Below, piece by piece: positions 28,829-37,220 of a DNA stretch of 64,000 nt; the stretch's first letter is position 1, and each line of letters opens with the position of its first letter. This DNA is from Streptomyces deccanensis (lineage in GTDB: Bacteria > Actinomycetota > Actinomycetes > Streptomycetales > Streptomycetaceae): the NCBI RefSeq assembly GCF_022385335.1, contig NZ_CP092431.1, positions 8,432,001-8,496,000 on the forward strand. The letters are read 5' to 3'. The notes under the pieces were generated by a model. The model worked only from the letters and a program-made list of their open reading frames with translations, was not told the origin of the DNA and searched no databases. Made by a program: the position numbers and the translations under genes.

Positions 28829-30691
28829 GTGTTCACCACCCGCCCGACGCTCCAGGGGACCTTCGGCATGGTGTCCTCCACGCACTGGCTCGCCTCGCAG
28901 TCGGCGATGGCCGTGCTGGAGGACGGCGGCAACGCGTTCGACGCGGCCGTGGCGGCGGGCTTCGTCCTGCATGTCGTCGAACCGCACCTGAACGGCCCGG
29001 CGGGCGAGGTGCCGATCATCCTCGCCCCGGCCGGCGGGGAGGTCCGGGTGCTGTGCGGACAGGGCGTGGCGCCCGCCGGGGCGTCCGCCGCGCACTACCG
29101 GGGGCTGGGCCTGGAACTCGTCCCCGGCACGGGCCCCCTGGCCGCCGCCGTGCCGGGCGCGTTCGACGCGTGGATGCTCCTCCTGCGCGACCACGGCACC
29201 AAGGACCTGGCCGACGTCCTGAAGTACGCCATCGGCTACGCGGAGGACGGACACGCGCCCGTGGAGAACGTGGGGGCGACCGTCGAGTCCGTACGGGACC
29301 TCTTCGAGAAGGAGTGGCTGTCCTCGGCGGAGGTGTACCTGCCGGACGGACGGGCGCCCCGGCCCGGCGAACTGTTCCGCAACCCCGCCCTGGCCGCGAC
29401 CTGGCGGCGCCTGCTCGCCGAGGTCGAGGGGGCCGGGGACCGGGAGGCCCGGATCGAGGCGGCGCGCGCGGTGTGGCGCTCCGGCTTCGTCGCCGAGGCC
29501 CTCGTCCGCCAGGCCGGCCGGCCGACCCTGGACACCAGCGGCGAACGGCACACCGGCACGCTCACCCTGGCCGACCTCGCCGCCTGGTCCGCGACCTACG
29601 AGGCACCGGCGACGTACGACTGGAACGGCTGGACCCTGTGCAAGGCCGGCCCCTGGAGCCAGGGCCCCGTCCTCCTCCAGCAACTCGCCCTGCTGCCGCC
29701 CGAACTGCCCCCGTACGGGTCCGCCGAGTACGTGCACCTCCTCGTCGAGGGCTGCAAGCTCGCCATGGCGGACCGGGAGGCCTGGTACGGGGACGCGGCG
29801 CCGGTGCCGCTCGCCGAGCTGCTGTCCGACGAGTACAACGCCGCGCGGCGGGCGCTCGTCGGCGACACGGCGTCGTACGAGCTGCTGCCGGGCGCCCCGG
29901 GCGGCCGTACCCCGCGACTGAGCGCGCACGCGCACGTGGTGGCCACCGACGAACCGGGCTTCAGCGCGCTGGGGGTCGGCGAGCCCACGGTCGCCAAGGG
30001 CCTCGGGGGAGGGGGCGAGCCCACCGTGGCGAAGAGCCCCAGGTCGCCGGTGCCGGGGGAGCCGGAGGTCGCGGCGGACGGCGGTACCCGGGGCGACACC
30101 TGCCACCTCGACGTCGTCGACCGCTGGGGCAACATGGTCGCGGCCACGCCCAGCGGCGGCTGGCTGCAGTCCAACCCGGTGGTGCCCGAACTGGGCTTCC
30201 CGCTCGGCACCCGGCTGCAGATGGCCTGGCTGGACGAGGGCCTGCCCAACACCCTCACCCCGGGCCGTCGCCCGCGCACCACGCTCACCCCGTCGCTGGC
30301 GCTGCGCGACGGGGTGCCCGTCATGGCCTTCGGCACGCCCGGCGGCGACCAGCAGGACCAGTGGCAGCTGCACTTCTTCCTCGCCGCCGCCCTCCGGCCA
30401 CGGGTGCGCGGCGGGCTCGACCTCCAGGGCGCGATCGACGCCCCGAACTGGCACAACGACAGCTTCCCCGGCTCCTTCTACCCGCGCGGCATGCGCCCCG
30501 GCAGCGTCACCGTCGAGTCCCGGACGCCCCCGCCGGTCGTGGAGGAACTGCGCCGGCGCGGCCATCACGTGGTCGTCGGCGAGGCGTGGTCCGAGGGCCG
30601 GCTGTGCGCGGTCGCACGCGACCCGCGGACCGGGGTGCTGTCGGCGGCGGCGAACCCGCGCGGCATGCAGGGGTACGCGGTCGGGCGCTGA
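28829..30691 (+). CDS. gamma-glutamyltransferase family protein, cytoplasmic type
   Basis: A 620-residue Ntn-hydrolase of the gamma-glutamyltransferase fold without signal peptide, so probably intracellular. The predicted processing site is G-D-T424-C-H-L with Thr424 as nucleophile; the usual second Thr is Cys. Just upstream (about 391-412) is a Gly-rich linker containing G-E-P-T-V-A-K twice, a 36-nt tandem duplication at about 29988-30047. The GTG at 28829 has GAGGAG 7 nt upstream. Such proteins act as acylases or hydrolases on varied gamma-glutamyl or amide substrates; the real substrate is unknown. Only distantly similar to the ggt at 9274. Confidence 0.87.
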   Translation: MFTTRPTLQGTFGMVSSTHWLASQSAMAVLEDGGNAFDAAVAAGFVLHVVEPHLNGPAGEVPIILAPAGGEVRVLCGQGVAPAGASAAHYRGLGLELVPGTGPLAAAVPGAFDAWMLLLRDHGTKDLADVLKYAIGYAEDGHAPVENVGATVESVRDLFEKEWLSSAEVYLPDGRAPRPGELFRNPALAATWRRLLAEVEGAGDREARIEAARAVWRSGFVAEALVRQAGRPTLDTSGERHTGTLTLADLAAWSATYEAPATYDWNGWTLCKAGPWSQGPVLLQQLALLPPELPPYGSAEYVHLLVEGCKLAMADREAWYGDAAPVPLAELLSDEYNAARRALVGDTASYELLPGAPGGRTPRLSAHAHVVATDEPGFSALGVGEPTVAKGLGGGGEPTVAKSPRSPVPGEPEVAADGGTRGDTCHLDVVDRWGNMVAATPSGGWLQSNPVVPELGFPLGTRLQMAWLDEGLPNTLTPGRRPRTTLTPSLALRDGVPVMAFGTPGGDQQDQWQLHFFLAAALRPRVRGGLDLQGAIDAPNWHNDSFPGSFYPRGMRPGSVTVESRTPPPVVEELRRRGHHVVVGEAWSEGRLCAVARDPRTGVLSAAANPRGMQGYAVGR

Positions 30692-30809
30692 GCGGGGGCG
30701 AGCCCCGGCTTCCGACCGGCGGCGGTCCGCCCCGGGAATTCACGGCGATTCCCTACCGAATACACCGAACGGGTGGGGATTGTCAGTGCCGCGTGCTGTC
30801 ATGGGGGGC

Positions 30810-31655
30810 ATGATCGAAGCCAACGAAACCATCGACGAGTTTCTCGCCCGACACGCCTCGGACGTCGAGGAAGCGATCCGCAAGGCCGCCGCCACGGAGA
30901 TCATGCCGCGCTTCCGGCAGCTCGCCGCGCACGAGGTCGACCAGAAGAGCGGCCCGCACGACCTGGTGACCGACGCCGACCGCAAGGCCGAGCTGTATCT
31001 GACGGAGGCGCTCTCCGAGCTGCTGCCCGGCTCGGTCGTGGTCGGCGAGGAGGCGGTGCACGCCGACCCCGCGTCGTACGAGGCGCTCCAGGGGGAGGCA
31101 CCGGTCTGGATCGTCGACCCGGTGGACGGCACCCGGCAGTTCGTGCGCGGCGAGCCCGGGTTCTGCACCCTCGTCGCCCTCGCCCGGGGCGGAGTGCTGC
31201 TCGCCTCCTGGACGTACGCGCCCGCCCTCGACACGCTCGCCGTGGCGATCCGCGGGCAGGGGGCCACGCTCGACGGCGAGCCGCTGCGTGCCGGGTCGCC
31301 CGACCCCGGCCGTGACCTCGACATAGCCACCTCCCACCCGGACTACACCACGGAGGAGCAGAAGCGGGCCCTGCTCGGCCTCTGGTCCGACGGGGTGTCC
31401 CCACGCGCCTGCGGCTCGGCCGGGCTGGAGTATCTCGCCATCGCCAGGGGTCACTTGGACGCGGTCGCCTTCAGCTGGGAAGCGGCCTGGGACCACGCGG
31501 CGGGCCTCCTCCTGGTCGAGGAGGCGGGCGGCGCCCACCTCACCCTGACCGGCGAGCCCTTCCGCATCACGGGCGGCAACACCCTGCCCTTCACCACGGC
31601 CCGGGACGCGGCCACGGCCCGCCGGGTACGGGGTCTGCTGACGGGCGGCGCCTGA
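30810..31655 (+). CDS. inositol monophosphatase-family phosphatase
   Basis: A 281-residue Mg2+-dependent phosphatase. Metal-site motifs are V-T-D-A-D, G-E-E-A, the core D-P-V-D-G-T-R-Q-F-V (about residues 106-115) and the C-terminal W-D-H-A-A-G. Family members dephosphorylate inositol phosphates, histidinol phosphate, 3'-phosphoadenosine phosphate or sugar phosphates; the T-R-Q-F-V form does not fix the substrate. Two upstream in-frame starts exist (30780, 30801); the ATG at 30810 gives the family's usual N-terminus. It precedes an FAD oxidoreductase gene by nearly 300 nt. Confidence 0.85.
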   Translation: MIEANETIDEFLARHASDVEEAIRKAAATEIMPRFRQLAAHEVDQKSGPHDLVTDADRKAELYLTEALSELLPGSVVVGEEAVHADPASYEALQGEAPVWIVDPVDGTRQFVRGEPGFCTLVALARGGVLLASWTYAPALDTLAVAIRGQGATLDGEPLRAGSPDPGRDLDIATSHPDYTTEEQKRALLGLWSDGVSPRACGSAGLEYLAIARGHLDAVAFSWEAAWDHAAGLLLVEEAGGAHLTLTGEPFRITGGNTLPFTTARDAATARRVRGLLTGGA

Positions 31656-31949
31656 GCGAAGGGGCGCCGCGGCGCCGCGATGAGCACGGCCCGGCCCACG
31701 AGCCGCGAGCCGCACGGGCTGGGCGAGCGGGTCCTCGCCGTCGGACCGGGGACGCGCGCCGTCGTCGCCGGGGCCGAGGGCGGGCGACATCCGTGCGGCC
31801 CCCGAGCCGAGTCGGCGCGGCCCACCCGTCATCGGTGGCGTCGGTGGTGCGGCATATCCTGAGCGCAGGTTTTGGCGCGGGTTTTGCCGTCGGCGGGATT
31901 GCGGTGGCGGGGCCCGGTGGTCATCGGCCGACGACGAAGGGGTCCGGAC
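31656..31949. other. intergenic region upstream of FAD oxidoreductase
   Basis: I see no gene here. A promoter-like AT-richer patch (GGCATATCCT near 31851-31860) is followed by two GGTTTTG motifs about 16 bp apart (about 31868 and 31884), which could be a regulatory element. Confidence 0.35.
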
Positions 31950-33371
31950 GTGCCGTCGATGCTCGACGCGGTGGTGGTGGGGGCGGGGCCGAACGGCCTG
32001 ACGGCCGCCGTGGAGCTGGCCCGGCGCGGGTTCTCCGTGGCCGTGTTCGAGGCGAAGGACACCGTGGGAGGGGGCGCCCGCACCGCGGAGCTGACCCTGC
32101 CCGGGTTCCACCACGACCCCTGCTCGGCCGCCCACCCGCTCGGCGTCAACTCGCCCGCGTTCAGGGCGATGCCGCTCCACCGCCACGGCCTGGAGTGGCT
32201 GCACGCCGACCTCCCGATGGCGCACCCCTTCCTCGACGGCTCGGCGGCCGTGCTGTCGCGCTCGGTGGGGGAGACGGCCGCCTCGTTCGGACCGCGTGAC
32301 GCGGGCGCGTACCGCCGACTGGTCGAGCCCTTCCTGCCCAAGTGGGACACGCTCGCCCGGGACTTCATGTCGCTGCCGCTGTCCGCGCTGCCCCGCGACC
32401 CGGTCACCCTCGCCCGCTTCGGTCTCGTCGGCCTGCCGCCGTCGACCTGGCTGATGCGCCGCTTCAAGGACGAGCGGGCCAAGGCGCTGTTCGCCGGACT
32501 CGTCGCCCATGTCATCGCCCCGCTCGGCGGCCTCGCCACCGGCGCCGTCGGCCTGGTCTTCGCCCTGGCGGCGCACGCGGCCGGCTGGCCGGTCGCCCGG
32601 GGCGGCTCACAGGCCATCTCGGACGCGCTCGCCGCCTATCTGGTGGACCTCGGCGGCACCCTGCACACGGACTACGAGGTCAAGCGGCTCGACGACCTGC
32701 CGCCCGCCCGCGCCTACGTCTTCGACACCTCACCCACCGCGTTGGCCCGGATCGCGGGCTTCGGCGGCCACTACGACGCCTACCGCTACGGCGCGAGCGT
32801 CTTCAAGCTCGACTACGCCCTGGACGGCCCCGTGCCCTGGACCGCCGAGGAGGCGCGTCGCGCGGGCACCGTCCAGGTCGGGGCGAGCAGGGCCGAGATC
32901 GGGGCGGCGCTGCACGCGGCCTCCCGGCAGAACCGCGCACCCGACCCGCCCTTCCTGATCACCGTCCAGCCCAGCCTGGTGGACCCCGGCCGGGCCCCCG
33001 AGGGCAAGCACGTCTTCTGGGCCTACGGCCACGTCCCGAACGGCTGGACGGGAGACCTGACGGACGCCGTCGAGCGCCAACTGGAGCGCTTCGCCCCGGG
33101 GTTCCGCGACCGCGTGCTCGCCCGCGCCACCGCGGGCCCGCCCGAACTCGCCGCGCACAACGCGAACTACGTGGGCGGCGACATCGCCTGCGGCGCCGCC
33201 TCCGGCCTCCAACTGCTGCTCCGCCCGAGGCTCTCGCTCCGCCCGTACGACACCCCGCACCCGGCCGTGTTCATCTGCTCCTCGGCGACCCCGCCGGGAC
33301 CCGGGGTGCACGGCATGTCGGGCCACAACGCGGCCAAGGCGGTGTGGCGCAGGCTGCGGCAGGAACCCTGA
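31950..33371 (+). CDS. NAD(P)/FAD-dependent oxidoreductase, phytoene-desaturase-like
   Basis: A 473-residue flavoprotein with an N-terminal dinucleotide-binding motif [12 protein letters not shown] (about residues 8-19), the G-G-x-x-R-T-like segment V-G-G-G-A-R-T-A, and a C-terminal FAD block ([13 protein letters not shown]). It belongs to the amine-oxidase/phytoene-desaturase superfamily; no carotenoid gene is nearby, so the substrate is unknown. The GTG at 31950 has GAAGGGG 7 nt upstream and places the dinucleotide motif at the usual distance. It ends 104 nt before the ebo operon and could supply a substrate for it, which is speculation. Confidence 0.85.
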   Translation: MPSMLDAVVVGAGPNGLTAAVELARRGFSVAVFEAKDTVGGGARTAELTLPGFHHDPCSAAHPLGVNSPAFRAMPLHRHGLEWLHADLPMAHPFLDGSAAVLSRSVGETAASFGPRDAGAYRRLVEPFLPKWDTLARDFMSLPLSALPRDPVTLARFGLVGLPPSTWLMRRFKDERAKALFAGLVAHVIAPLGGLATGAVGLVFALAAHAAGWPVARGGSQAISDALAAYLVDLGGTLHTDYEVKRLDDLPPARAYVFDTSPTALARIAGFGGHYDAYRYGASVFKLDYALDGPVPWTAEEARRAGTVQVGASRAEIGAALHAASRQNRAPDPPFLITVQPSLVDPGRAPEGKHVFWAYGHVPNGWTGDLTDAVERQLERFAPGFRDRVLARATAGPPELAAHNANYVGGDIACGAASGLQLLLRPRLSLRPYDTPHPAVFICSSATPPGPGVHGMSGHNAAKAVWRRLRQEP

Positions 33372-33475
33372 GTTCACCGGCGCGCCGAGCGGCAGCACGG
33401 ACAACATCACGAATCGACAAAGGTCTTCACGCTTTCTCCATGTGAATGTCCAAGTCGCGTGGGTAAGTTGCCGCC

Positions 33476-34468
33476 ATGAAAGATCGGAGAGCGGGGGCGG
33501 GCTCCGGCCCGCGGCCTCGCGTGGGCCTCGCCGACCTCGCACAACTGGTGCGCGCCCCGGCCGCGTTGAGCGTCCCGGGCGACGTGCTCGCGGGCGCCGC
33601 CGCAGCCGGGCACCCGCTGGGCGCGCGGACGGTCGGCGTGATGGGTTCGTCCGTCTGCCTCTACTGGGCCGGCATGGCCCTCAACGACTACGCCGACGCC
33701 ACGGTCGACGCGGTCGAACGCCCCGAGCGCCCCGTCCCGTCCGGCCGGATCCCGCGCCGCACCGCGCTCGCCGTCGCGGGCACCCTGACCGCCGGGGGCC
33801 TCGCGCTCGCCGCCGCCTCGGGGGGCCGCCGGAGCCTCATGGGAGCGCTTCCGCTGGCCGCCGCCGTCTGGGCGTACGACCTCAAGCTCAAGTCCACCCC
33901 GGCCGGCCCCGCCGCCATGGCCTCAGCGCGGGCCCTCGACGTCCTCGCGGGCGCGTTGGCCGCCGGGGGCGGACCGGACCGCACGACCGGGACCGGTGCA
34001 GCCCTGCTGCGCGGCGCCGTCCCCGCCGCGCTGGTCGGCGCCCACACCTACACCCTGACCGCCCTCAGCCGCCACGAGATCTCGGGCGCCCCCGCCCGGC
34101 TGCCGGCCGCGACCCTCGCCGCCTCCACGACGACCGCCCTCGCCACGGCGCTCCCGGCCGCCCGCACCGCCGTCGCCTGGCGCGCCGGGCGACTTCAGGG
34201 GCGCGCGGGCACCACCGCCGCCGTCCGGGCCGCCGTGGTGGCCGCGGGCGCCCTCGCCTACCTCGGCAGCTACGGAACGGCTCAGGCCCGGGCCGTGAGG
34301 GAACCGTCGGGCGACAACGTACGGCGGGCCGTCGGGGCCGGGATCCTCGGGCTGATGCCGCTGCAGGCCGCGTTGACCGCACGCAGCGGAGCCACGGCAG
34401 CGGCGGCGGCCCTCGGCGTCGTACACCCCCTCGCGCGGCGGCTCGCCCGGCGCATATCCCCCACCTGA
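33476..34468 (+). CDS. eboC: EboC-like UbiA-family prenyltransferase
   Basis: A 330-residue polytopic membrane protein (about 7-9 hydrophobic segments) of the UbiA superfamily. The first Asp-rich motif is N-D-Y-A-D-A-T-V-D followed by R-P-E-R-P-V-P-S-G-R-I; the second Asp-containing motif is reduced to Y-D-L-K-L-K-S-T. It is the first gene of a six-gene run plus a P450 stump, whose members match ebo cluster families. In cyanobacteria, ebo genes are needed to move a scytonemin precursor to the periplasm; EboC is presumed to prenylate or anchor the metabolite. The substrate here is unknown. Confidence 0.82.
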   Translation: MKDRRAGAGSGPRPRVGLADLAQLVRAPAALSVPGDVLAGAAAAGHPLGARTVGVMGSSVCLYWAGMALNDYADATVDAVERPERPVPSGRIPRRTALAVAGTLTAGGLALAAASGGRRSLMGALPLAAAVWAYDLKLKSTPAGPAAMASARALDVLAGALAAGGGPDRTTGTGAALLRGAVPAALVGAHTYTLTALSRHEISGAPARLPAATLAASTTTALATALPAARTAVAWRAGRLQGRAGTTAAVRAAVVAAGALAYLGSYGTAQARAVREPSGDNVRRAVGAGILGLMPLQAALTARSGATAAAAALGVVHPLARRLARRISPT

Positions 34469-34500
34469 ACAGCACGGACCTCCGCAGGAGGAAAGCCGGA

Positions 34501-35364
34501 ATGACCCCGCCCCCCACCCCCCTCAGATTCGGCTACGGCACCAACGGCTTCACCAACCACCGGCTGGGCGATGTCCTCGCGGTCCTCGCCGACCTCGGCT
34601 ACGACGGCGTCGCCCTCACCCTCGACCACGGCCACCTCGACCCGTACGCGGACGACCTGCCCCGGCGGGTGGCCGCGATCGCCCGGGACCTGGCCCGGCA
34701 CGGACTGGACGTCACCGTGGAGACCGGCGCGCCCTACCTCCTCGACCCCTGGGGCAAGCATCATCCGACCCTCATGGCGGACGGCGCCGAACGCAGGATC
34801 GACCTGCTGCGACGGGCCGTACGCATCGCCGCCGAGCTCGGCTCGCCCACCGTCCACCTGTGCAGCGGCCCCGCACCGGGCGACGGTCTGCCGGAGCGGG
34901 ACGCGTGGAAACGGCTCGCGGCGGGCGTCGAGACCGTCCTGGAGACGGCGGAGGAGTACGGCGTCTCGCTGGCCTTCGAACCCGAGCCGTACATGTTCGT
35001 CGACACCGTGGAGCGGTGCCTCGAACTCGCCGAACTGGTCGGTGGGCACGAGCTGTTCGGGATCACCTTCGACGTGGGGCACGCCCACTGCGTCGAGGAG
35101 CGGACCGTCCTGGAGTGCGTCCGCCTCGCCGCCCCGCGTCTGCTGAACGTGCAGATCGAGGACATGCGGCGGGGCGTCCACCGGCATCTCGAACTCGGCA
35201 CCGGCGAGATCGACTTCCCGCCCGTGCTCGCCGCCCTCCAGGACCTCGACCACCGCGGACTGGTCTCCGTGGAGATCCAGGGCGGTTCCCTCGACGCCCC
35301 CGAAGTGGCCCGCCGCTCGCTCGACTTCCTGCGCGCGGCGACGGTCCGTCCCCGCACGTCCTGA
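34501..35364 (+). CDS. xylose-isomerase-like TIM-barrel protein in ebo operon
   Basis: A 287-residue sugar phosphate isomerase/epimerase-type (AP endonuclease 2 superfamily) barrel. Putative metal ligands are the Glu of A-F-E-P-E-P, the Asp/His of F-D-V-G-H-A-H-C, the Glu of V-Q-I-E-D-M and the Glu of V-S-V-E-I-Q-G. It lies 32 nt after eboC and 40 nt before eboA with a strong site (GGAGGAAAG), so it is an operon member. It is distinct from EboE, itself a barrel encoded at 37221. No eboD (dehydroquinate-synthase-like) gene is present in the run; this gene stands in the cluster instead. Confidence 0.82.
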   Translation: MTPPPTPLRFGYGTNGFTNHRLGDVLAVLADLGYDGVALTLDHGHLDPYADDLPRRVAAIARDLARHGLDVTVETGAPYLLDPWGKHHPTLMADGAERRIDLLRRAVRIAAELGSPTVHLCSGPAPGDGLPERDAWKRLAAGVETVLETAEEYGVSLAFEPEPYMFVDTVERCLELAELVGGHELFGITFDVGHAHCVEERTVLECVRLAAPRLLNVQIEDMRRGVHRHLELGTGEIDFPPVLAALQDLDHRGLVSVEIQGGSLDAPEVARRSLDFLRAATVRPRTS

Positions 35365-35404
35365 CGCCCCCGCGTCCTCCACCCCCACAGGAGGTTGTTC
35401 CGTC

Positions 35405-36190
35405 ATGGTCTCCACCGGAATGCCGCCCGCCGAGACGGCCGAACTCTCCGACCCCCGAACCCTCCTCGCCCGCCACCCCCTGGATCCGCCCGCCCGCGCC
35501 TGGCTCGACGAGGCGAAGGCCCGGGTCACCGAGCGCCCCGCAGCCGTCCGCACCCTGTTCCCCGCCGCCCGAAGACGCGTCGGGCGTGCCCGGCTGGACG
35601 CGCGCTGGACCGTCGACGAGGCCGCCCGCGCGGTCCTGCTCACCGCGCTGCCGCTGGGCGGACAGCCGCTCGCCGACGAACTGGCCGGCCTGCACCGCCA
35701 CGGCGACCCGGCCGAACAACGGGCGGTCCTGCGGGCCCTGCCGCTGCTCGCCGCCCCGGACCGCGGCGACGCCTCCCGGGAACCCCTCGGCGACCTCGCC
35801 CTGCCCCTCGTCCGGGAAGCCCTGCGGGGCAACGACAGCGGCATCATCGAGGCCGCCCTCGGCCCGTACGGCGCGGCCCGGCTGCCGGACGCCGAGTACC
35901 GGCAGGCCGTGCTGAAGTGCGTGTTCCACGAGATCCCCCTGGACCGGATCGACGGTCTCCCCGCCCGCGCCGACGCCGAACTCGCCCGCATGCTCGCCGA
36001 CTTCGCCCACGAACGGGTCGCCGCGGGGCGTGACGTGCCGACGGACATCTGGCCCGTCGTCCGCCCCTTCCCCGCCGCCGACCGGCTCACCGACGGACTC
36101 GCCGCCGAGACGCGGGCCGCCGCACCCGAGCGCCGAGAGGCCGCCGAACGTGCCCTGGCGGAACTCCGCCGGACCACGGCCTCCCCCTAG
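35405..36190 (+). CDS. eboA: EboA-domain protein
   Basis: A 261-residue, mostly helical, soluble protein without catalytic motifs, matching the EboA family by composition and context (D-P-P-A-R-A-W-L-D-E-A, A-R-A-V-L-L, the Y-R-Q-A-V-L-K-C-V-F-H-E-I-P block, and M-L-A-D-F-A-H-E-R). EboA is the least understood member of the ebo set; its partners suggest a scaffold or carrier role. Its last codons (T-A-S-P then TAG) lie in the first of three direct repeats of CCACGGCCTCC that continue beyond the gene, so the native C-terminus may have been altered. AGGAGG precedes the start. Confidence 0.8.
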   Translation: MVSTGMPPAETAELSDPRTLLARHPLDPPARAWLDEAKARVTERPAAVRTLFPAARRRVGRARLDARWTVDEAARAVLLTALPLGGQPLADELAGLHRHGDPAEQRAVLRALPLLAAPDRGDASREPLGDLALPLVREALRGNDSGIIEAALGPYGAARLPDAEYRQAVLKCVFHEIPLDRIDGLPARADAELARMLADFAHERVAAGRDVPTDIWPVVRPFPAADRLTDGLAAETRAAAPERREAAERALAELRRTTASP

Positions 36191-36249
36191 CCGGGGGACC
36201 CCCGTCCACGGCCTCCCCCAGGCCAGGGCAACCCGCGCCCACGGCCTCC
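36174..36249. repeat. three direct repeats at the 3' end of eboA
   Basis: CCACGGCCTCCCCC occurs at 36174-36187 and 36206-36219, and CCACGGCCTCC again at 36239-36249 (spacing 32 and 33 bp). The eboA stop codon (36188-36190) is immediately after the first copy. The repeats occupy much of the 166-nt gap before the eboB gene, the largest gap in the operon. Confidence 0.6.
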
Positions 36250-36356
36250 GCAGGTCACCGTGGCCGTCCGCCACCGCCATCGCCACCTCCACGCATCGTC
36301 ACCCGCCCGGCCACAGTCGGCGCGGCTCACCGACCACTCGAGGAAAAGGCCTGCCC

Positions 36357-37211
36357 GTGCGCATCTTCGACCCCCACATCCACATGACCTCCCGCACCAC
36401 CGACGACTACGAGGCGATGCACGCGGCCGGCGTGCGCGCCGTCGTCGAGCCGGCGTTCTGGCTGGGCCAGCCCCGCACCTCGCCCGAGAGCTTCTACGAC
36501 TACTTCGACGCGCTGCTCGGCTGGGAGCCCTACCGGGCCGCCCAGTTCGGCATCCAGCACTTCTGCACGATCGCCCTCAACCCCAAGGAGGCCAACGACC
36601 CGCGCTGCCGGCCCGTCCTGGACGAACTGCCCCGCTACCTGGCCAAGGACCGCGTGGTCGCGGTCGGCGAGATCGGCTACGACTCCATGACGCCCGAGGA
36701 GGACGAGGCCCTCGCGCTCCAGCTCCAGCTCGCGATCGAGCACGAACTGCCCGCCCTGGTGCACACCCCGCACCGTGACAAGGCCACCGGCACCCGGCGG
36801 ACCCTGGACGTCGTACGGGAGTCCGGCATCGCCCCCGAACTCGTCGTCCTCGACCACCTCAACGAACTGACCGTCGGCATGGTCCTCGACAGCGGCTGCT
36901 GGGCCGGGTTCTCGATCTACCCGAGGACCAAGATGAGCGAGGACCGCATGGTGACCATCCTCCAGGAACACGGCACCGAGCGCGTCCTCGTCAACTCGGC
37001 CGCCGACTGGGGCCGTTCGGACCCGCTCAAGACCCGGAGGACCGCGGACGCCATGCTCGCCGCCGGGTTCGACGACGACACCGTGGACCGGGTGCTGTGG
37101 CGCAACCCGGTCGCCTTCTACGGCCAGAGCGGACGGCTGGACCTCGACGAACCCAAGCCGGACGAGGAGTCCAGCTTCCAGGGCAACTCCGTCCGGCGCG
37201 GCGGGGAGTGA
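36357..37211 (+). CDS. eboB: EboB-like TatD-family metal-dependent hydrolase
   Basis: A 284-residue amidohydrolase-superfamily protein of the TatD type. It begins R-I-F-D-P-H-I-H-M (the H-x-H metal motif, residues 7-9), with the Glu of V-G-E-I-G-Y-D and the His of L-V-H-T-P-H-R. A late Asp in S-A-A-D-W-G-R-S-D-P supplies the catalytic acid. EboB proteins are predicted hydrolases acting on the trafficked metabolite; the substrate is unknown. The GTG start has GAGGAAAAGG 7 nt upstream. It is followed 9 nt later by eboE. Confidence 0.85.
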   Translation: MRIFDPHIHMTSRTTDDYEAMHAAGVRAVVEPAFWLGQPRTSPESFYDYFDALLGWEPYRAAQFGIQHFCTIALNPKEANDPRCRPVLDELPRYLAKDRVVAVGEIGYDSMTPEEDEALALQLQLAIEHELPALVHTPHRDKATGTRRTLDVVRESGIAPELVVLDHLNELTVGMVLDSGCWAGFSIYPRTKMSEDRMVTILQEHGTERVLVNSAADWGRSDPLKTRRTADAMLAAGFDDDTVDRVLWRNPVAFYGQSGRLDLDEPKPDEESSFQGNSVRRGGE

Positions 37212-37220
37212 GGACCACCC

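Noticed and set aside
31656..31949. A 60-codon plus-strand frame (31680-31862) before the FAD oxidoreductase
   Set aside because: Arg/Ser/His-rich composition, no convincing start context, and weak codon bias; more likely non-coding leader.
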